Below, piece by piece: positions 36,531-45,126 of a stretch of 64,000 bases of DNA. How positions within the stretch are numbered: the first letter of the stretch is position 1; each line of letters begins with the position of its first letter. The DNA is from Flavobacterium frigoritolerans (lineage in GTDB: Bacteria > Bacteroidota > Bacteroidia > Flavobacteriales > Flavobacteriaceae): positions 62,001 through 126,000 of the forward strand of contig NZ_JAOZEV010000004.1 in NCBI RefSeq assembly GCF_025847275.1, read 5' to 3'. The notes beneath the pieces are model-generated. The model was not told the origin of the DNA. It saw only the letters and a list, made by a program, of their open reading frames with translations, and did not search any database. The translations under genes and the position numbers were made by a program.

Positions 36531-37571
36531 ATGAAACTCACAGATGATATAATGTATCAGGCAGCAGTAAATAAAAACACTTCGTTTGAAGGCGTTTTTT
36601 TTACTGCAGTAAAAACCACAGGGATTTTCTGTAGACCTACGTGTACTGCAAGAAAACCAAAAAGAGAAAATGTAGAATTTTTCAGATCCTCAAAAGAGGC
36701 TATTTTAAAAGGATACAGACCATGTAAAGTTTGTTTTCCGTTAGAGAAATACAATGAAACACCCGATTTTATAAAAGAAATTCTAAGAGAATTATCGGAG
36801 AATCCTTCTCTTAAATTTAAAGATTATGATTTGGTTAAACGAGGGATTGAGCCAAGTAAAATGAGACGATGGTTTTTAAAAAATCATGGAATTACATTTC
36901 AAGCCTATCAAAGAATGTTTCGTATTAATAGTGCTTTCAAAAAAATAAAAGAAGGAGAAAGTGTTACAGCCACAGCCTTTGATGCAGGATATGAATCGCT
37001 GAGTGGGTTTAATGATACTTTTAAATCCGTGTTTGGAGTTTCACCTAAGAATAGTAAGACACAGAATTTGATTGATATCAAGAGGATAGAAACGTCTTTG
37101 GGTACGATGTATGCTTGTGCTGTAAAGGAAGGAATTTGTCTGCTTGAATTTACAGATAGGAAAATGCTAGAAACAGAATTAAAAGCTTTAGCAAAAATGC
37201 TGAATGCAACTATTATTCAAGGAGAGAATGAGCATTTTAATGTGTTAGAAAGTCAATTAAAAGAATACTTTGATGGAGAAAGAAAAAATTTTACCGTTCC
37301 GATTTTTTCACCAGGTTCTGATTTCCAGAATCGAGTATGGACGGCTTTAAAAGCAATTCCTTACGGAGCTGTAAAGTCATATAAAGAACAATCTATTATA
37401 ATTGATAAACCAGAAGCGGTTAGGGCTGTTGCAAACGCAAACGGGATGAATAGAATTTCTATCCTCATTCCTTGTCATCGAGTTATAGGCTCGAATGGAG
37501 AATTGACAGGTTATGGTGGCGGTTTATGGAGAAAAAAATGGCTCCTTGAAATGGAAGGGGAAAATAAATAG
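36531..37571 (+). CDS. ada: Bifunctional Ada: methyl-phosphotriester sensor and O6-methylguanine methyltransferase
   Basis: 346 residues from the ATG at 36531. The N-terminal zinc domain has GIFCRPTCTARKPKRENVEF and GYRPCKVCFP, giving the four Cys, one of which takes the methyl group from phosphotriesters. An AraC-type helix-turn-helix follows (about 85-185, VTATAFDAGYESLSGFNDTF). The C-terminal methyltransferase has active-site IPCHRVIG and GYGGGLWRKKWLL. In known systems, methylation of the N-terminal Cys turns Ada into an activator of its own repair regulon. The gene lies 10 bp after the PEP mutase-like gene. Confidence 0.95.
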   Translation: MKLTDDIMYQAAVNKNTSFEGVFFTAVKTTGIFCRPTCTARKPKRENVEFFRSSKEAILKGYRPCKVCFPLEKYNETPDFIKEILRELSENPSLKFKDYDLVKRGIEPSKMRRWFLKNHGITFQAYQRMFRINSAFKKIKEGESVTATAFDAGYESLSGFNDTFKSVFGVSPKNSKTQNLIDIKRIETSLGTMYACAVKEGICLLEFTDRKMLETELKALAKMLNATIIQGENEHFNVLESQLKEYFDGERKNFTVPIFSPGSDFQNRVWTALKAIPYGAVKSYKEQSIIIDKPEAVRAVANANGMNRISILIPCHRVIGSNGELTGYGGGLWRKKWLLEMEGENK

Positions 37572-37640
37572 TATTCAGTCGCAGTTTTAAGTTGTAGTTT
37601 GCTATAAATACATATAGAGTATCTACTATATTATAAAAAC

Positions 37641-37686
37641 AAAAAGAGAGTCAAGGTTAATTTATTTCCTCTTGACTCTCTTTTTT
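37641..37686. terminator. Bidirectional terminator between ada and gpsA
   Basis: Perfect stem AAAAAGAGAGTCAAG (37641-37655) and its complement CTTGACTCTCTTTTT (37671-37685), A run on the left and T run on the right. It separates two convergent genes. The core GAGTCAAG is also found in the terminator at 35621-35660. Confidence 0.9.
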
Positions 37687-37740
37687 ATGTCCTTTATTTT
37701 TACTCTACTTTTTACTGAAACTGTCACTGTAAACTGAAAA

Positions 37741-38736
37741 CTAATCTAATACATCAGTTAATTTCTTGAAAACAGTTTTAGCATCTTTACCTTCATATAG
37801 AATACTGTACACAGCATCTATAATAGGTGTTTTTGCACCATAACCTTGGTTTAGTTTGTAAGCGCTTTTGGTTGCATAATAGCCTTCAGAAACCATACTC
37901 ATTTCCATCATAGCACTTTTTACAGTATATCCTTTACCAATCATATTTCCGAACATTCTGTTTCTTGAAAAAACAGAATAACCCGTAACCAATAAATCGC
38001 CTAAGTAAGCCGAGTCATTAATGTTACGTTTCATTTTATGCACTTTTTTGATGAATTTTTTCATCTCGCGAATTGCATTACTCATTATAACCGATTGGAA
38101 ATTATCGCCATAGCCTAAGCCATGTGCAATTCCAGCAGCTATTGCATAAATGTTTTTAAGCATTGCAGCATATTCAGTACCAATAATATCATCAGAAATT
38201 TTGGCTTTAATATAGTTTCCAGATAGGTTTTTAGCAACGACACTGGCTTTGTTAGGATCACCACATGCAATTGTTAAGTAGGATAATCTTTCAAGCGCAA
38301 CTTCTTCAGCATGACATGGACCAGTAATAACACCAATGTTATAATATGGAATGTCGTATTTTATATGAAAATGTTCACCAACAATTAAGCTTGTTTCTGG
38401 AACAATACCTTTAATAGCAGAGAAGACAATCTTATTTTCTAACGAAACTGTTAGTTTTTCTAGCTCAGCATGTAAGAATGCCGACGGAATAGCAAAAATA
38501 ATATAATCTGCATATTCAACCGCTTCATTTATATTATTGGTAAGCTTTAGTTTTTGAGTATCAAATTCTACCGAACTTAAGTAATTCGGGTTGTGTTTGT
38601 ATTTATTAATGTGTTCGATAGCAGCGTCATTACGCATATACCACGAAATTTCAGAAAGATTTACGCATAGCATTTTTGCAATGGCGGTCGCCCAGCTTCC
38701 ACCACCGATAACTGCAAATTTTAAATTTTCGCTCAT
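37741..38736 (-). CDS. gpsA: Glycerol-3-phosphate dehydrogenase [NAD(P)+]
   Basis: 331 residues; makes sn-glycerol 3-phosphate for phospholipids from dihydroxyacetone phosphate. The nucleotide-binding motif is GGGSWATAIAKML (about 11-23). Further family segments are FAIPSAFLHAEL, SAIKGI, VITGPCHAEEVA and the catalytic-Lys region TEYAAMLKNIYAIAAGIAHGLG split near 200. The length is normal. It starts at the ATG at 38736. Confidence 0.95.
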   Translation of the reverse strand: MSENLKFAVIGGGSWATAIAKMLCVNLSEISWYMRNDAAIEHINKYKHNPNYLSSVEFDTQKLKLTNNINEAVEYADYIIFAIPSAFLHAELEKLTVSLENKIVFSAIKGIVPETSLIVGEHFHIKYDIPYYNIGVITGPCHAEEVALERLSYLTIACGDPNKASVVAKNLSGNYIKAKISDDIIGTEYAAMLKNIYAIAAGIAHGLGYGDNFQSVIMSNAIREMKKFIKKVHKMKRNINDSAYLGDLLVTGYSVFSRNRMFGNMIGKGYTVKSAMMEMSMVSEGYYATKSAYKLNQGYGAKTPIIDAVYSILYEGKDAKTVFKKLTDVLD

Positions 38737-38952
38737 TTAATTATTAATTTTCATCAAAAGTACTTAATAATGCAGTAATAACACAAAAAAGCGCCCAATT
38801 AATGTACTGATTTTGGTATCAATAATAAAAAACAACTTTTTTTTACAATACATACAATAAGTTTTTGATTCTTGCGTTGTAGTAGTTTATGAATTAGAAT
38901 TTTAGTTAAATGAATTTACAAATTGAGTTAGTTAGTTTTGTTTTAGTATTGT

Positions 38953-38992
38953 AAAAAGGCGTCCTTAATAAGTTTTAAGAACGCCTTTTTTT
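38953..38992 (-). terminator. Terminator of the alcohol dehydrogenase gene
   Basis: Stem AAAAAGGCGT-C-CTTAA (from 38953) with TTAAG-A-ACGCCTTTTT (to 38990), one mismatch, A/T runs on both sides. It lies just past the minus-strand stop at 39021 and could also act on the other strand. Confidence 0.8.
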
Positions 38993-39020
38993 AGTTTTCA
39001 GTAAAATACTGCGACTGCGA

Positions 39021-40178
39021 CTAGTAGCTCATTTCTACAATCGATTTCACTTTATCTAAAGTAACCAATTGGTTTTCTCCTAAACCTTTCCAACCTCTTT
39101 CCTCAAAACGATTTACGATAAAATCGGCTGTTTTATCATAATCATCAGTATATTGAGATAGTTTAGTATCCATTCCCATAGTATGGAAAAAAGCTACAGT
39201 TTGGTTAATAGCTTCTTTTGCTACTTCATCATCAGAACCAGTTAGGTTAAAAATACGTCTTCCGTATTGTGCTAGTTTTCCTTTTTTAGTTTCAAACATT
39301 ACATGATATAAACTAGGTCCAACAATTGCCAACGTTCTTGCGTGGTCAATACCGTATAGAGCAGTTAATTCATGACCAATCATATGAGTTGCCCAATCGC
39401 TCGGTACCCCTTTTTGAATTAATCCGTTTAACGCCATAGTACAGCTCCACATAAAGTTTGAAGCCAGCGTATAATCAGTAGGGTTTTCAACTACTTTTGG
39501 ACCAACTTCTATTAACGTTTGTAAAATACCTTCGGCAATCCTGTCTTGTAAATATCCTTCATGAGGATACGTTAAATATTGCTCCATTACGTGCGTATAA
39601 GCATCTACAACACCATTTTGTAATTGTCTTTTTGGTAAAGAAGCAATAACAGTTGGATCGCAAATAGAGAATTTAGGAAACAAGGCGCTTCCACCAAAAG
39701 CTAATTTTTCCTGAGTAGCTTCGATAGTTACTACAGCACCCGAATTCATTTCGCTTCCTGTTGCAGGCAAAGTTAAAACCGTCCCAAATGGCACTGCATT
39801 TTCTTTAATCAATAAACGTTTTTGAAGAATATCAATCGGATTTCCTTCAAAATTAACTGCTGCCGAAATAAATTTCACACCATCAATTACAGATCCACCA
39901 CCAACAGCTAGAATAAAATCGATTTTTTCGGCTTTAATAACTGCAACAGCTTTCATCAACGTTTCAAAATGAGGATTTGGTTCAATTCCGCCAAATTCCA
40001 CAATATCAAAACCTTTTAAGTTGTTGATTACTTGTTCGTGAATTCCGTTTTTAAAGATGCTTCCACCTCCGTAAGCCAATAATATTTTTGCTCCTTGAGG
40101 AACAAGATCCTTTAGTTTCTCAATTTGTCCTTTTCCGAAAATTAAATTTGTCGGATTGTATAATTCAAAGTTTAGCAT
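39021..40178 (-). CDS. Iron-containing alcohol dehydrogenase, YqhD-like
   Basis: 385 residues. An N-terminal nucleotide-binding half contains LAYGGGSIFKNG and LAVGGGSVIDGVKFI. The metal-binding half has VVDAYTHVMEQY (Asp and His ligands) and HMIGHELTALYGIDHARTLA (two further His). The opening NFELYNPTNLIFGKGQIEKL is that of the YqhD/BDH group, usually NADPH-dependent aldehyde reductases with broad substrates that help remove toxic aldehydes. The physiological substrate here is not known. It neighbours a DJ-1-like gene, which would fit aldehyde or glyoxal stress, but that is an inference. Confidence 0.93.
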   Translation of the reverse strand: MLNFELYNPTNLIFGKGQIEKLKDLVPQGAKILLAYGGGSIFKNGIHEQVINNLKGFDIVEFGGIEPNPHFETLMKAVAVIKAEKIDFILAVGGGSVIDGVKFISAAVNFEGNPIDILQKRLLIKENAVPFGTVLTLPATGSEMNSGAVVTIEATQEKLAFGGSALFPKFSICDPTVIASLPKRQLQNGVVDAYTHVMEQYLTYPHEGYLQDRIAEGILQTLIEVGPKVVENPTDYTLASNFMWSCTMALNGLIQKGVPSDWATHMIGHELTALYGIDHARTLAIVGPSLYHVMFETKKGKLAQYGRRIFNLTGSDDEVAKEAINQTVAFFHTMGMDTKLSQYTDDYDKTADFIVNRFEERGWKGLGENQLVTLDKVKSIVEMSY

Positions 40179-40340
40179 TTTTTTTTAGAGTTTCTAAGAT
40201 ACTAAGGCACTAAGGTTCTAAGTTTTTTTGATCCTGGCAACTTGATATCTTTTTATTAATATTTATTGTGACACTAAGTTTTTAAGCTTTCTTAAAGATA
40301 TTCCAATCTTAGCAACTCAGAACCTTAGTGGCTTAGAATC

Positions 40341-41105
40341 TTATTTAGTTAATTTTTGTAATAATTTTTCAGCAACCAATTTAGATGATGCGGGATTTTG
40401 ACCAGTAATTAATAAACCATCTTCCACTGCGTATGGTTCCCAGTTTGGTCCTTTAGAATAAATTGCGCCATCTTTTTGTAAGGCATCTTCAAGTAAAAAA
40501 GGCACTATTTTGGTTAATCCAACAGCTTCTTCTTCAGCATTAGAAAATCCGGTAACTTTTTTCCCTTTTACCAAGAACTCGCCATTTACCTTAACGTCTT
40601 TAAGAACGCCCGGAGCATGACAAACAAAACTTACAGGTTTATTCTGAGTATAAAATGCAGAAATTAACGCTGCTGAATTTTTGTCTTCGGCAAGATCCCA
40701 TAAAGGACCGTGTCCACCTGGATAAAATACAGCGTCATAATCGGCAGGATTTACATCTGATAATTTAATAGTATGTTTTAATTTTTCTAATAAAACTTTA
40801 TCAGCATCAAATCGTTTAGTGTCTTCAGTTGCCGATGCTGGGTCAGCACTTTTTGGGTCAATTGGTGGCTGTCCTCCAAGTGGTGTTGCTATAGTTATTT
40901 CAACTCCTTTATCTGCAAGCGCATAATAAGGCGCAGCAAGTTCTTCTGTCCAGAATCCAGTTTTTTCGCCTGTGTTACCCAACTTATCATGGCTGGTAAC
41001 AACAAATAATACTTTTTTCATATGTTTTTTATTTACTTTTTGTGCGGTAGTTTTTGCACAGTTTATAGTTAATGCGATAATAACAAATAGAGCGATTTTC
41101 TTCAT
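40341..41105 (-). CDS. DJ-1/PfpI-like protein with export signal
   Basis: About 254 residues from the ATG at 41105. The N-terminus (MKKIALFVIIALTINCAK) is a signal sequence with a lipobox-like Cys, so the protein may be a periplasmic lipoprotein, unusual for this mostly cytosolic family. The DJ-1 fold shows KKVLFVVTSHDKL, the Glu of GFWTEELAAPY, YPGGHGPLWDLAED and the nucleophile Cys in FVCHAPGVLKD. Relatives such as HchA handle glyoxals or act as amidases or chaperones. It is transcribed divergently from a LysR gene, which may control it. Confidence 0.9.
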   Translation of the reverse strand: MKKIALFVIIALTINCAKTTAQKVNKKHMKKVLFVVTSHDKLGNTGEKTGFWTEELAAPYYALADKGVEITIATPLGGQPPIDPKSADPASATEDTKRFDADKVLLEKLKHTIKLSDVNPADYDAVFYPGGHGPLWDLAEDKNSAALISAFYTQNKPVSFVCHAPGVLKDVKVNGEFLVKGKKVTGFSNAEEEAVGLTKIVPFLLEDALQKDGAIYSKGPNWEPYAVEDGLLITGQNPASSKLVAEKLLQKLTK

Positions 41106-41192
41106 GTTGAATTTTATTTGATACAAAATTAGAGCAATTAAGGTATTAGTAAAAATAAAATAAATTATGTTTGTGATAAATATATTTATATC

Positions 41193-42089
41193 ATGGTCAA
41201 TCTAGAATGGTACAGAACGTTTAAATCGGTATATAAAAATGGCAATTTTTCTTTGGCAGCCAAAGAGCTCTTTATTAGTCAACCTGCAGTAAGTCAACAA
41301 ATATCAATGTTAGAAGCTCATGTGGGATATAAACTATTTAACAGAAAATCTAAAGGAGTCGAACCAACGGATTACGCTAAGTTACTTAATAATCTTATTA
41401 TCGATGCTCTTGATCGCCTCGAAAATGTTGAGAATGGATTTCGTGCAAAAGCATCCGATGCAAATCGATTAATTTCTGTTGGCATTTCTAAAAATCTATT
41501 TGCTAGTTTAGGAAGTATTCTAATTCCTAAATTCGATTTTATAGATTTTAGTTTCCATGATAATGATACACTTTTTGAGTTAGTAGATACTAAGAAACTT
41601 GATTTTGCAATTATTACCAAGCAGTTTGATACGTTTGATACTATTCATGAAATTGTTGGAAAAATTAAATTGGTTATGGTTTCATCCCCAGAACTTGAAA
41701 CGAATGAATTTAAGTTAAAACTAAAAACTAAAAATTTATCAGAAATAGAGCAATGGCTTAATGAGCAAAAATGGTATAGTCATGATGCGCGGATTCCACA
41801 TATTAAATTATTTTGGTTAAATGTCTTTAATAAAAAAAGGCCATCGATGGTAGCCAATTATATTATTCCTAATGAAAGTGAAATGCTAAGAGTACTTTCT
41901 AAAAACAACGGAATTGGGATAACATGGAATTGCAATGCAAAAGAATTGATTCAGGAAAATAAGCTTAAATTATTATGGGATAGTAAAGAAATGCCAAGTA
42001 TAGATGTTTTCTTGTTGTCTGGAAAAAATAGTAATCTGAGTCCGATTTTTGAAACCATTGCTGGAGAGTTAAAGCAAGTTTTAAAATGA
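41193..42089 (+). CDS. LysR-type transcriptional regulator
   Basis: 298 residues. The N-terminal winged helix is clear: NLEWYRTFKSVYKNGNFSLA, then AAKELFISQPAVSQQISMLE and GYKLFNRKSKGVEPTDYAK. An effector-binding domain follows from about 90. LysR proteins usually control a divergent neighbour, here the DJ-1-like gene with the YqhD-like gene beyond it. A TATGTTTG box (41166-41173) lies 19 bp before the ATG, in the divergent 87-bp gap. Confidence 0.93.
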   Translation: MVNLEWYRTFKSVYKNGNFSLAAKELFISQPAVSQQISMLEAHVGYKLFNRKSKGVEPTDYAKLLNNLIIDALDRLENVENGFRAKASDANRLISVGISKNLFASLGSILIPKFDFIDFSFHDNDTLFELVDTKKLDFAIITKQFDTFDTIHEIVGKIKLVMVSSPELETNEFKLKLKTKNLSEIEQWLNEQKWYSHDARIPHIKLFWLNVFNKKRPSMVANYIIPNESEMLRVLSKNNGIGITWNCNAKELIQENKLKLLWDSKEMPSIDVFLLSGKNSNLSPIFETIAGELKQVLK

Positions 42090-42128
42090 TTAATTTATTA
42101 ATGTTTAATCCGTTTGATGTAAATTTCT

Positions 42129-42267
42129 AACACATAGAATCATAGATTGCAAAGCTTAAAAAAGACATTTCACTCAAAATAAATCACATAGGACTATGTG
42201 AAAAAATTATAATTTTTTAAAAACACCTTAAGTTTTAATTTCAAATCTATGTTTCTATGCGTTAAAT
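42129..42267 (+). repeat. Intergenic repeat, copy upstream of the NAD operon
   Basis: Related to 48307-48451 in the same orientation. Shared landmarks in order: an ACATAG-type left end, GACATTTCACT (in the second copy GGCATTTCACT), a CACATAG/CTATGTG hairpin (42185-42200 here), and CTATGTTTCTATGCGTTAAAT at the right end. The ends are partly inverted repeats of each other. No ORF. Fragment-like relatives occur near 33451-33478. Confidence 0.75.
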
Positions 42268-42349
42268 ATCATTTTTACGAATTAAATGCAAGAAGCTAAT
42301 GTTTATAGTTTAATAAGATTGCTAAGACTTAATGAACACAAATACTCAT

Positions 42350-42374
42350 TATATTTGTGTAAATTTTACGCATT
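42350..42374 (+). promoter_or_regulatory. nrtR promoter box with overlapping NrtR-like operator
   Basis: TATATTTG (42350-42357) is a -7 box. Overlapping it is an imperfect palindrome TTTGTGT-N7-ACGCATT (42354-42374), six bases before the nrtR ATG. It has the same shape as the two sites around 43065-43136, so the regulator probably represses its own gene. Confidence 0.6.
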
Positions 42375-42380
42375 AGAGTT

Positions 42381-43073
42381 ATGATAGAAAATCAAAATAT
42401 TAGAGTTGCTGTCGATGCGATTGTTTTTGGATACCAAAACAATCAATTATATGTACTTTTAATTCAGCAAAAATTTGGATCTACAGAATCGTACTGGGCT
42501 TTGCCAGGCGGTTTAGTACAAAATGATGAATCATTGCAGGAAGCAGTAAAACGGGAGTTAAAAGAGGAAACTAATATTACGGTGAATCACTTTGAGCAAT
42601 TATTTACTTTCGGCGATGATGTCTTTAGAGATCCCAGAAACAGAGTTATTTCTGTAGCGTATTTTGCGTTAGTAGATCCTTCTAAGCTAAAAGTGAAGGC
42701 CGATTCTGATGCAGATAATGCGCAATGGTTTAAAGTGGATGCTATTCCAGTTTTGGCTTTTGACCATAATTTGATTCTAAAAAAAGCAATTGAGCGTTTA
42801 AAAGCAAAACTTACTTACGAACCAATTGGGTTTGATTTATTGCCAGAAGAGTTTCTGTTTTCTGAACTAGAGAATTTGTATTGTACAATTTTAGAGAAAG
42901 AAATTGATAGAAGAAATTTTAGAAAAAAGATTTTAAGCTACGGGATTATTCAAGAAACAGATAATTTTTCTTCTAATAAAACAGGGAGACCTGCCAAATT
43001 ATTTAAGTTTAATCAGCAGAAATACAATGCTTTATTGAAAGAAGGATTTCACTTTGAAATAAAGTTTGCGTAA
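42381..43073 (+). CDS. nrtR: NrtR-type Nudix transcriptional regulator of NAD metabolism
   Basis: 230 residues. An N-terminal Nudix domain has the box GGLVQNDESLQEAVKREL followed by KEETNI, close to consensus. A C-terminal winged-helix part follows from about 150 (LPEEFLFSELENLYCTILEK, then RKKILSYGIIQETD, KTGRPAKLFKF). In known NrtR proteins the Nudix part senses ADP-ribose or related NAD products and the C-terminal part binds a palindromic operator, repressing NAD genes. The genes after it (PRPP synthetase-like, NAMPT-like and ADP-ribose enzymes) fit this regulon. Confidence 0.9.
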   Translation: MIENQNIRVAVDAIVFGYQNNQLYVLLIQQKFGSTESYWALPGGLVQNDESLQEAVKRELKEETNITVNHFEQLFTFGDDVFRDPRNRVISVAYFALVDPSKLKVKADSDADNAQWFKVDAIPVLAFDHNLILKKAIERLKAKLTYEPIGFDLLPEEFLFSELENLYCTILEKEIDRRNFRKKILSYGIIQETDNFSSNKTGRPAKLFKFNQQKYNALLKEGFHFEIKFA

Positions 43074-43085
43074 TTTTTACACAAA
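43065..43085 (+). promoter_or_regulatory. Second NrtR-like operator
   Basis: TTTGCGT (43065-43071), 7 bp, ACACAAA (43079-43085). It overlaps the nrtR stop codon and lies exactly 51 bp upstream of the third site, about five helical turns, so dimers on both sites could face the same side of the DNA. Confidence 0.55.
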
Positions 43086-43089
43086 ATAA

Positions 43090-43136
43090 TTGTCGAACAA
43101 AATATTAAATGTATATTTGCGTATAATTAACGCAAA
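43090..43136 (+). promoter_or_regulatory. Operon promoter with perfect NrtR-like operator
   Basis: TTG (43090-43092), 19-bp spacer, then TATATTTG (43112-43119) form a good Bacteroidota promoter. The perfect palindrome TTTGCGT-N7-ACGCAAA (43116-43136) overlaps the -7 box and start region, an ideal position for repression. It lies 11 bp before the PRPP synthetase-like gene. Confidence 0.72.
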
Positions 43137-43147
43137 CTAAAAAAATT

Positions 43148-43981
43148 ATGATACTTAATTTAGACCCAAATTTTAGACCATTTCCAGGACAAAAAGAAAT
43201 AGATTTTAAAAGTTTCATTTTTTCAGGAGGAGAGCCACATATCAAGATTAATCCTGATTTTGATGTCAATCAAAAAATAACAATTACACATAGATTAAAT
43301 TCATTCAATGATTTTGGATTATTGTGTTTAGCTGTTGATGCCTTAAGAAGGATGGACGTAAAAGTTATTGATTTGTTTATTCCATATTTTCCAGCAGCAA
43401 GACAAGATCGTGTCATGATAAAAGGGGAGCCATTATCTGTAAAAGTATATGCAGATATTATTAATGCAATGCAATTGAACAAAGTGTTTGTTTTTGATGC
43501 ACATTCTGAAGTTACACCAGCTTTGGTAAATAATTGTGAAGTGATTCCTAATCATACTTTTATTGCTACAGTTATTAAAACAATAGGAAGTAATGTAAAA
43601 TTAATTTCTCCAGACGGAGGAGCTTTGAAAAAAATTTACAAAGTTTCTGAATTTTTAGGTGGAGTAGATGTTGTTGAATGTAGCAAAAGCCGTGATGTAA
43701 AAACAGGAAGATTGTCTGGATTTAAAGTATATGAAGATGACTTAAAAGGAATTGATTGTCTTATTGTAGATGATATATGCGATGGTGGAGGAACTTTTGT
43801 AGGTCTAGCGGAAGAATTAAAAAAGAAAAATGCTGGTAAATTATATTTAGCGGTAAGCCACGGAATTTTCAACAAAGGTTTTGAGGTTTTAGATTGTTTT
43901 GATAAAATATTCACAACAAACTCTTTCAAAGATTTTGAAGGCGAAAGTGTTGAAGTGATAAAATTAAGCGAATTGATATGA
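43148..43981 (+). CDS. Divergent ribose-phosphate pyrophosphokinase-like protein
   Basis: 277 residues, shorter than the usual ~310-residue Prs. Family signs are the ATP loop PYFPAARQDR followed by GEPLSVKVYADIIN, DAHSEVTPAL in place of the common DLHA motif, and the PRPP loop CLIVDDICDGGGTF, where housekeeping enzymes have DTGGT. It presumably transfers pyrophosphate to a ribose 5-phosphate-type substrate. Because the operon ends with a NAMPT-like gene it may supply PRPP to that enzyme, or act on ADP-ribose as described for phage NAD-rebuilding enzymes; sequence by eye cannot decide. Its stop overlaps the next start (ATGA). Confidence 0.88.
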   Translation: MILNLDPNFRPFPGQKEIDFKSFIFSGGEPHIKINPDFDVNQKITITHRLNSFNDFGLLCLAVDALRRMDVKVIDLFIPYFPAARQDRVMIKGEPLSVKVYADIINAMQLNKVFVFDAHSEVTPALVNNCEVIPNHTFIATVIKTIGSNVKLISPDGGALKKIYKVSEFLGGVDVVECSKSRDVKTGRLSGFKVYEDDLKGIDCLIVDDICDGGGTFVGLAEELKKKNAGKLYLAVSHGIFNKGFEVLDCFDKIFTTNSFKDFEGESVEVIKLSELI

Positions 43982-44514
43982 AGTATAGTATAGAAAAACT
44001 GATAGTAGAAAATCAAGATAATAAATATCTCTTTTTCTGGGGACATCAACCAAATAAAGACGGAAGTATTTCTAAAACTTGTTTCAGTCAGTGGTGGCTA
44101 AGTTCATTTGAAGTTGATAATGTGACTTATAAAACGGCAGAACATTGGATGATGGCGAAGAAAGCAGAATTGTTTAACGATAAAGAGGTTTTAGCAAAAA
44201 TAATTAAAGCCAATTCTCCTGCTGAAGTTAAAAAGTTAGGTAGAGAAGTTAAAAATTATGACGATGCCGTTTGGTTAGCAAACCGATATGAAATTGTGAA
44301 ACAAGGAAATTATCATAAATTCAGCCAAAATAAAGATTTAAAAGAATTTCTAATCAATACGAAGGATAGAGTTTTAGTAGAAGCTAGTCCAGTTGACCCA
44401 ATCTGGGGAATAGGAATGGCAAGTGATCATAAAGATGCTCTAAATCCTGAGAAATGGAGAGGACTAAATCTTTTAGGATTTGCTTTGATGGAAGTTAGGG
44501 ATGAATTAAAGTAA
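43978..44514 (+). CDS. NADAR domain protein (YbiA-like N-glycosidase family)
   Basis: 178 residues. Family features are FFWGHQPN near the start, CFSQWWLSSFEVDNVTYKTA followed by EHWMMAKKAELF, ANRYEIVKQGNYHKF, and the C-terminal DPIWGIGM and NLLGFALMEVRD. NADAR proteins include N-glycosidases acting on riboflavin intermediates and enzymes that remove ADP-ribose from guanine bases. In this NAD/ADP-ribose operon the second role is attractive. It overlaps the preceding gene by 4 bp, so translation is coupled. Confidence 0.9.
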   Translation: MKYSIEKLIVENQDNKYLFFWGHQPNKDGSISKTCFSQWWLSSFEVDNVTYKTAEHWMMAKKAELFNDKEVLAKIIKANSPAEVKKLGREVKNYDDAVWLANRYEIVKQGNYHKFSQNKDLKEFLINTKDRVLVEASPVDPIWGIGMASDHKDALNPEKWRGLNLLGFALMEVRDELK

Positions 44515-44534
44515 AATATTATCTCATAGAAATT

Positions 44535-45077
44535 ATGAATGAAAAAACAGCAAAAAGCATTAGCAAATTCCTGAGTTTAGTACTCAGACATTCGCCAGAA
44601 ACCATAAATTTAAAACTAGATGAAAATGGTTGGGCAGATGTAGAAGAATTGATTACAAAATGTTCGAAAAATGGAAATACATTAGATTCAGAACTTCTGG
44701 ATTATGTAGTAGAAAATAACGATAAAAAAAGATTTGCTTTTAATGAGGATAAAACTAAAATAAGAGCAAGCCAAGGACATTCAATTTCGGTTGACTTAAA
44801 ACTAGATGAAGCAGAACCTTCGGAGTTTTTGTATCACGGAACAGTTGGAAAGTTTATGGAAAGCATCAAAAAAGAAGGACTTCAGAAAATGAGCCGTCAA
44901 CACGTACATCTTAGCCAAGATAGAGAAACAGCTATTAAGGTGGGCGGAAGAAGAGGAGCTCCTCAAATTTTAAGCGTTAGAAGTGGTGCTATGCACAGAG
45001 ACGGATTTAAATTTTATTTGTCTGAAAATAATGTTTGGTTAACAGATGCCGTTCCAGCAAAATATATTGAGTTTTAA
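44535..45077 (+). CDS. kptA: RNA 2'-phosphotransferase Tpt1/KptA
   Basis: 180 residues. KptA moves a 2'-phosphate from RNA splice or ligation junctions to NAD+, releasing nicotinamide and ADP-ribose 1'',2''-cyclic phosphate. The conserved Arg-His-Arg-Arg set is visible in SLVLRHSPE, IRASQGHS and SRQHVHLSQD / VGGRRGAP, with FLYHGT between. The N-terminal winged-helix segment DENGWADVEELI is typical. It consumes NAD and makes nicotinamide, which the NAMPT-like enzyme at the end of the operon could recycle. Confidence 0.95.
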   Translation: MNEKTAKSISKFLSLVLRHSPETINLKLDENGWADVEELITKCSKNGNTLDSELLDYVVENNDKKRFAFNEDKTKIRASQGHSISVDLKLDEAEPSEFLYHGTVGKFMESIKKEGLQKMSRQHVHLSQDRETAIKVGGRRGAPQILSVRSGAMHRDGFKFYLSENNVWLTDAVPAKYIEF

Positions 45078-45126
45078 TAATAAACAGAATTAAAGCAATT
45101 CAAATTAATAAGTAAAAATAGCGGTT

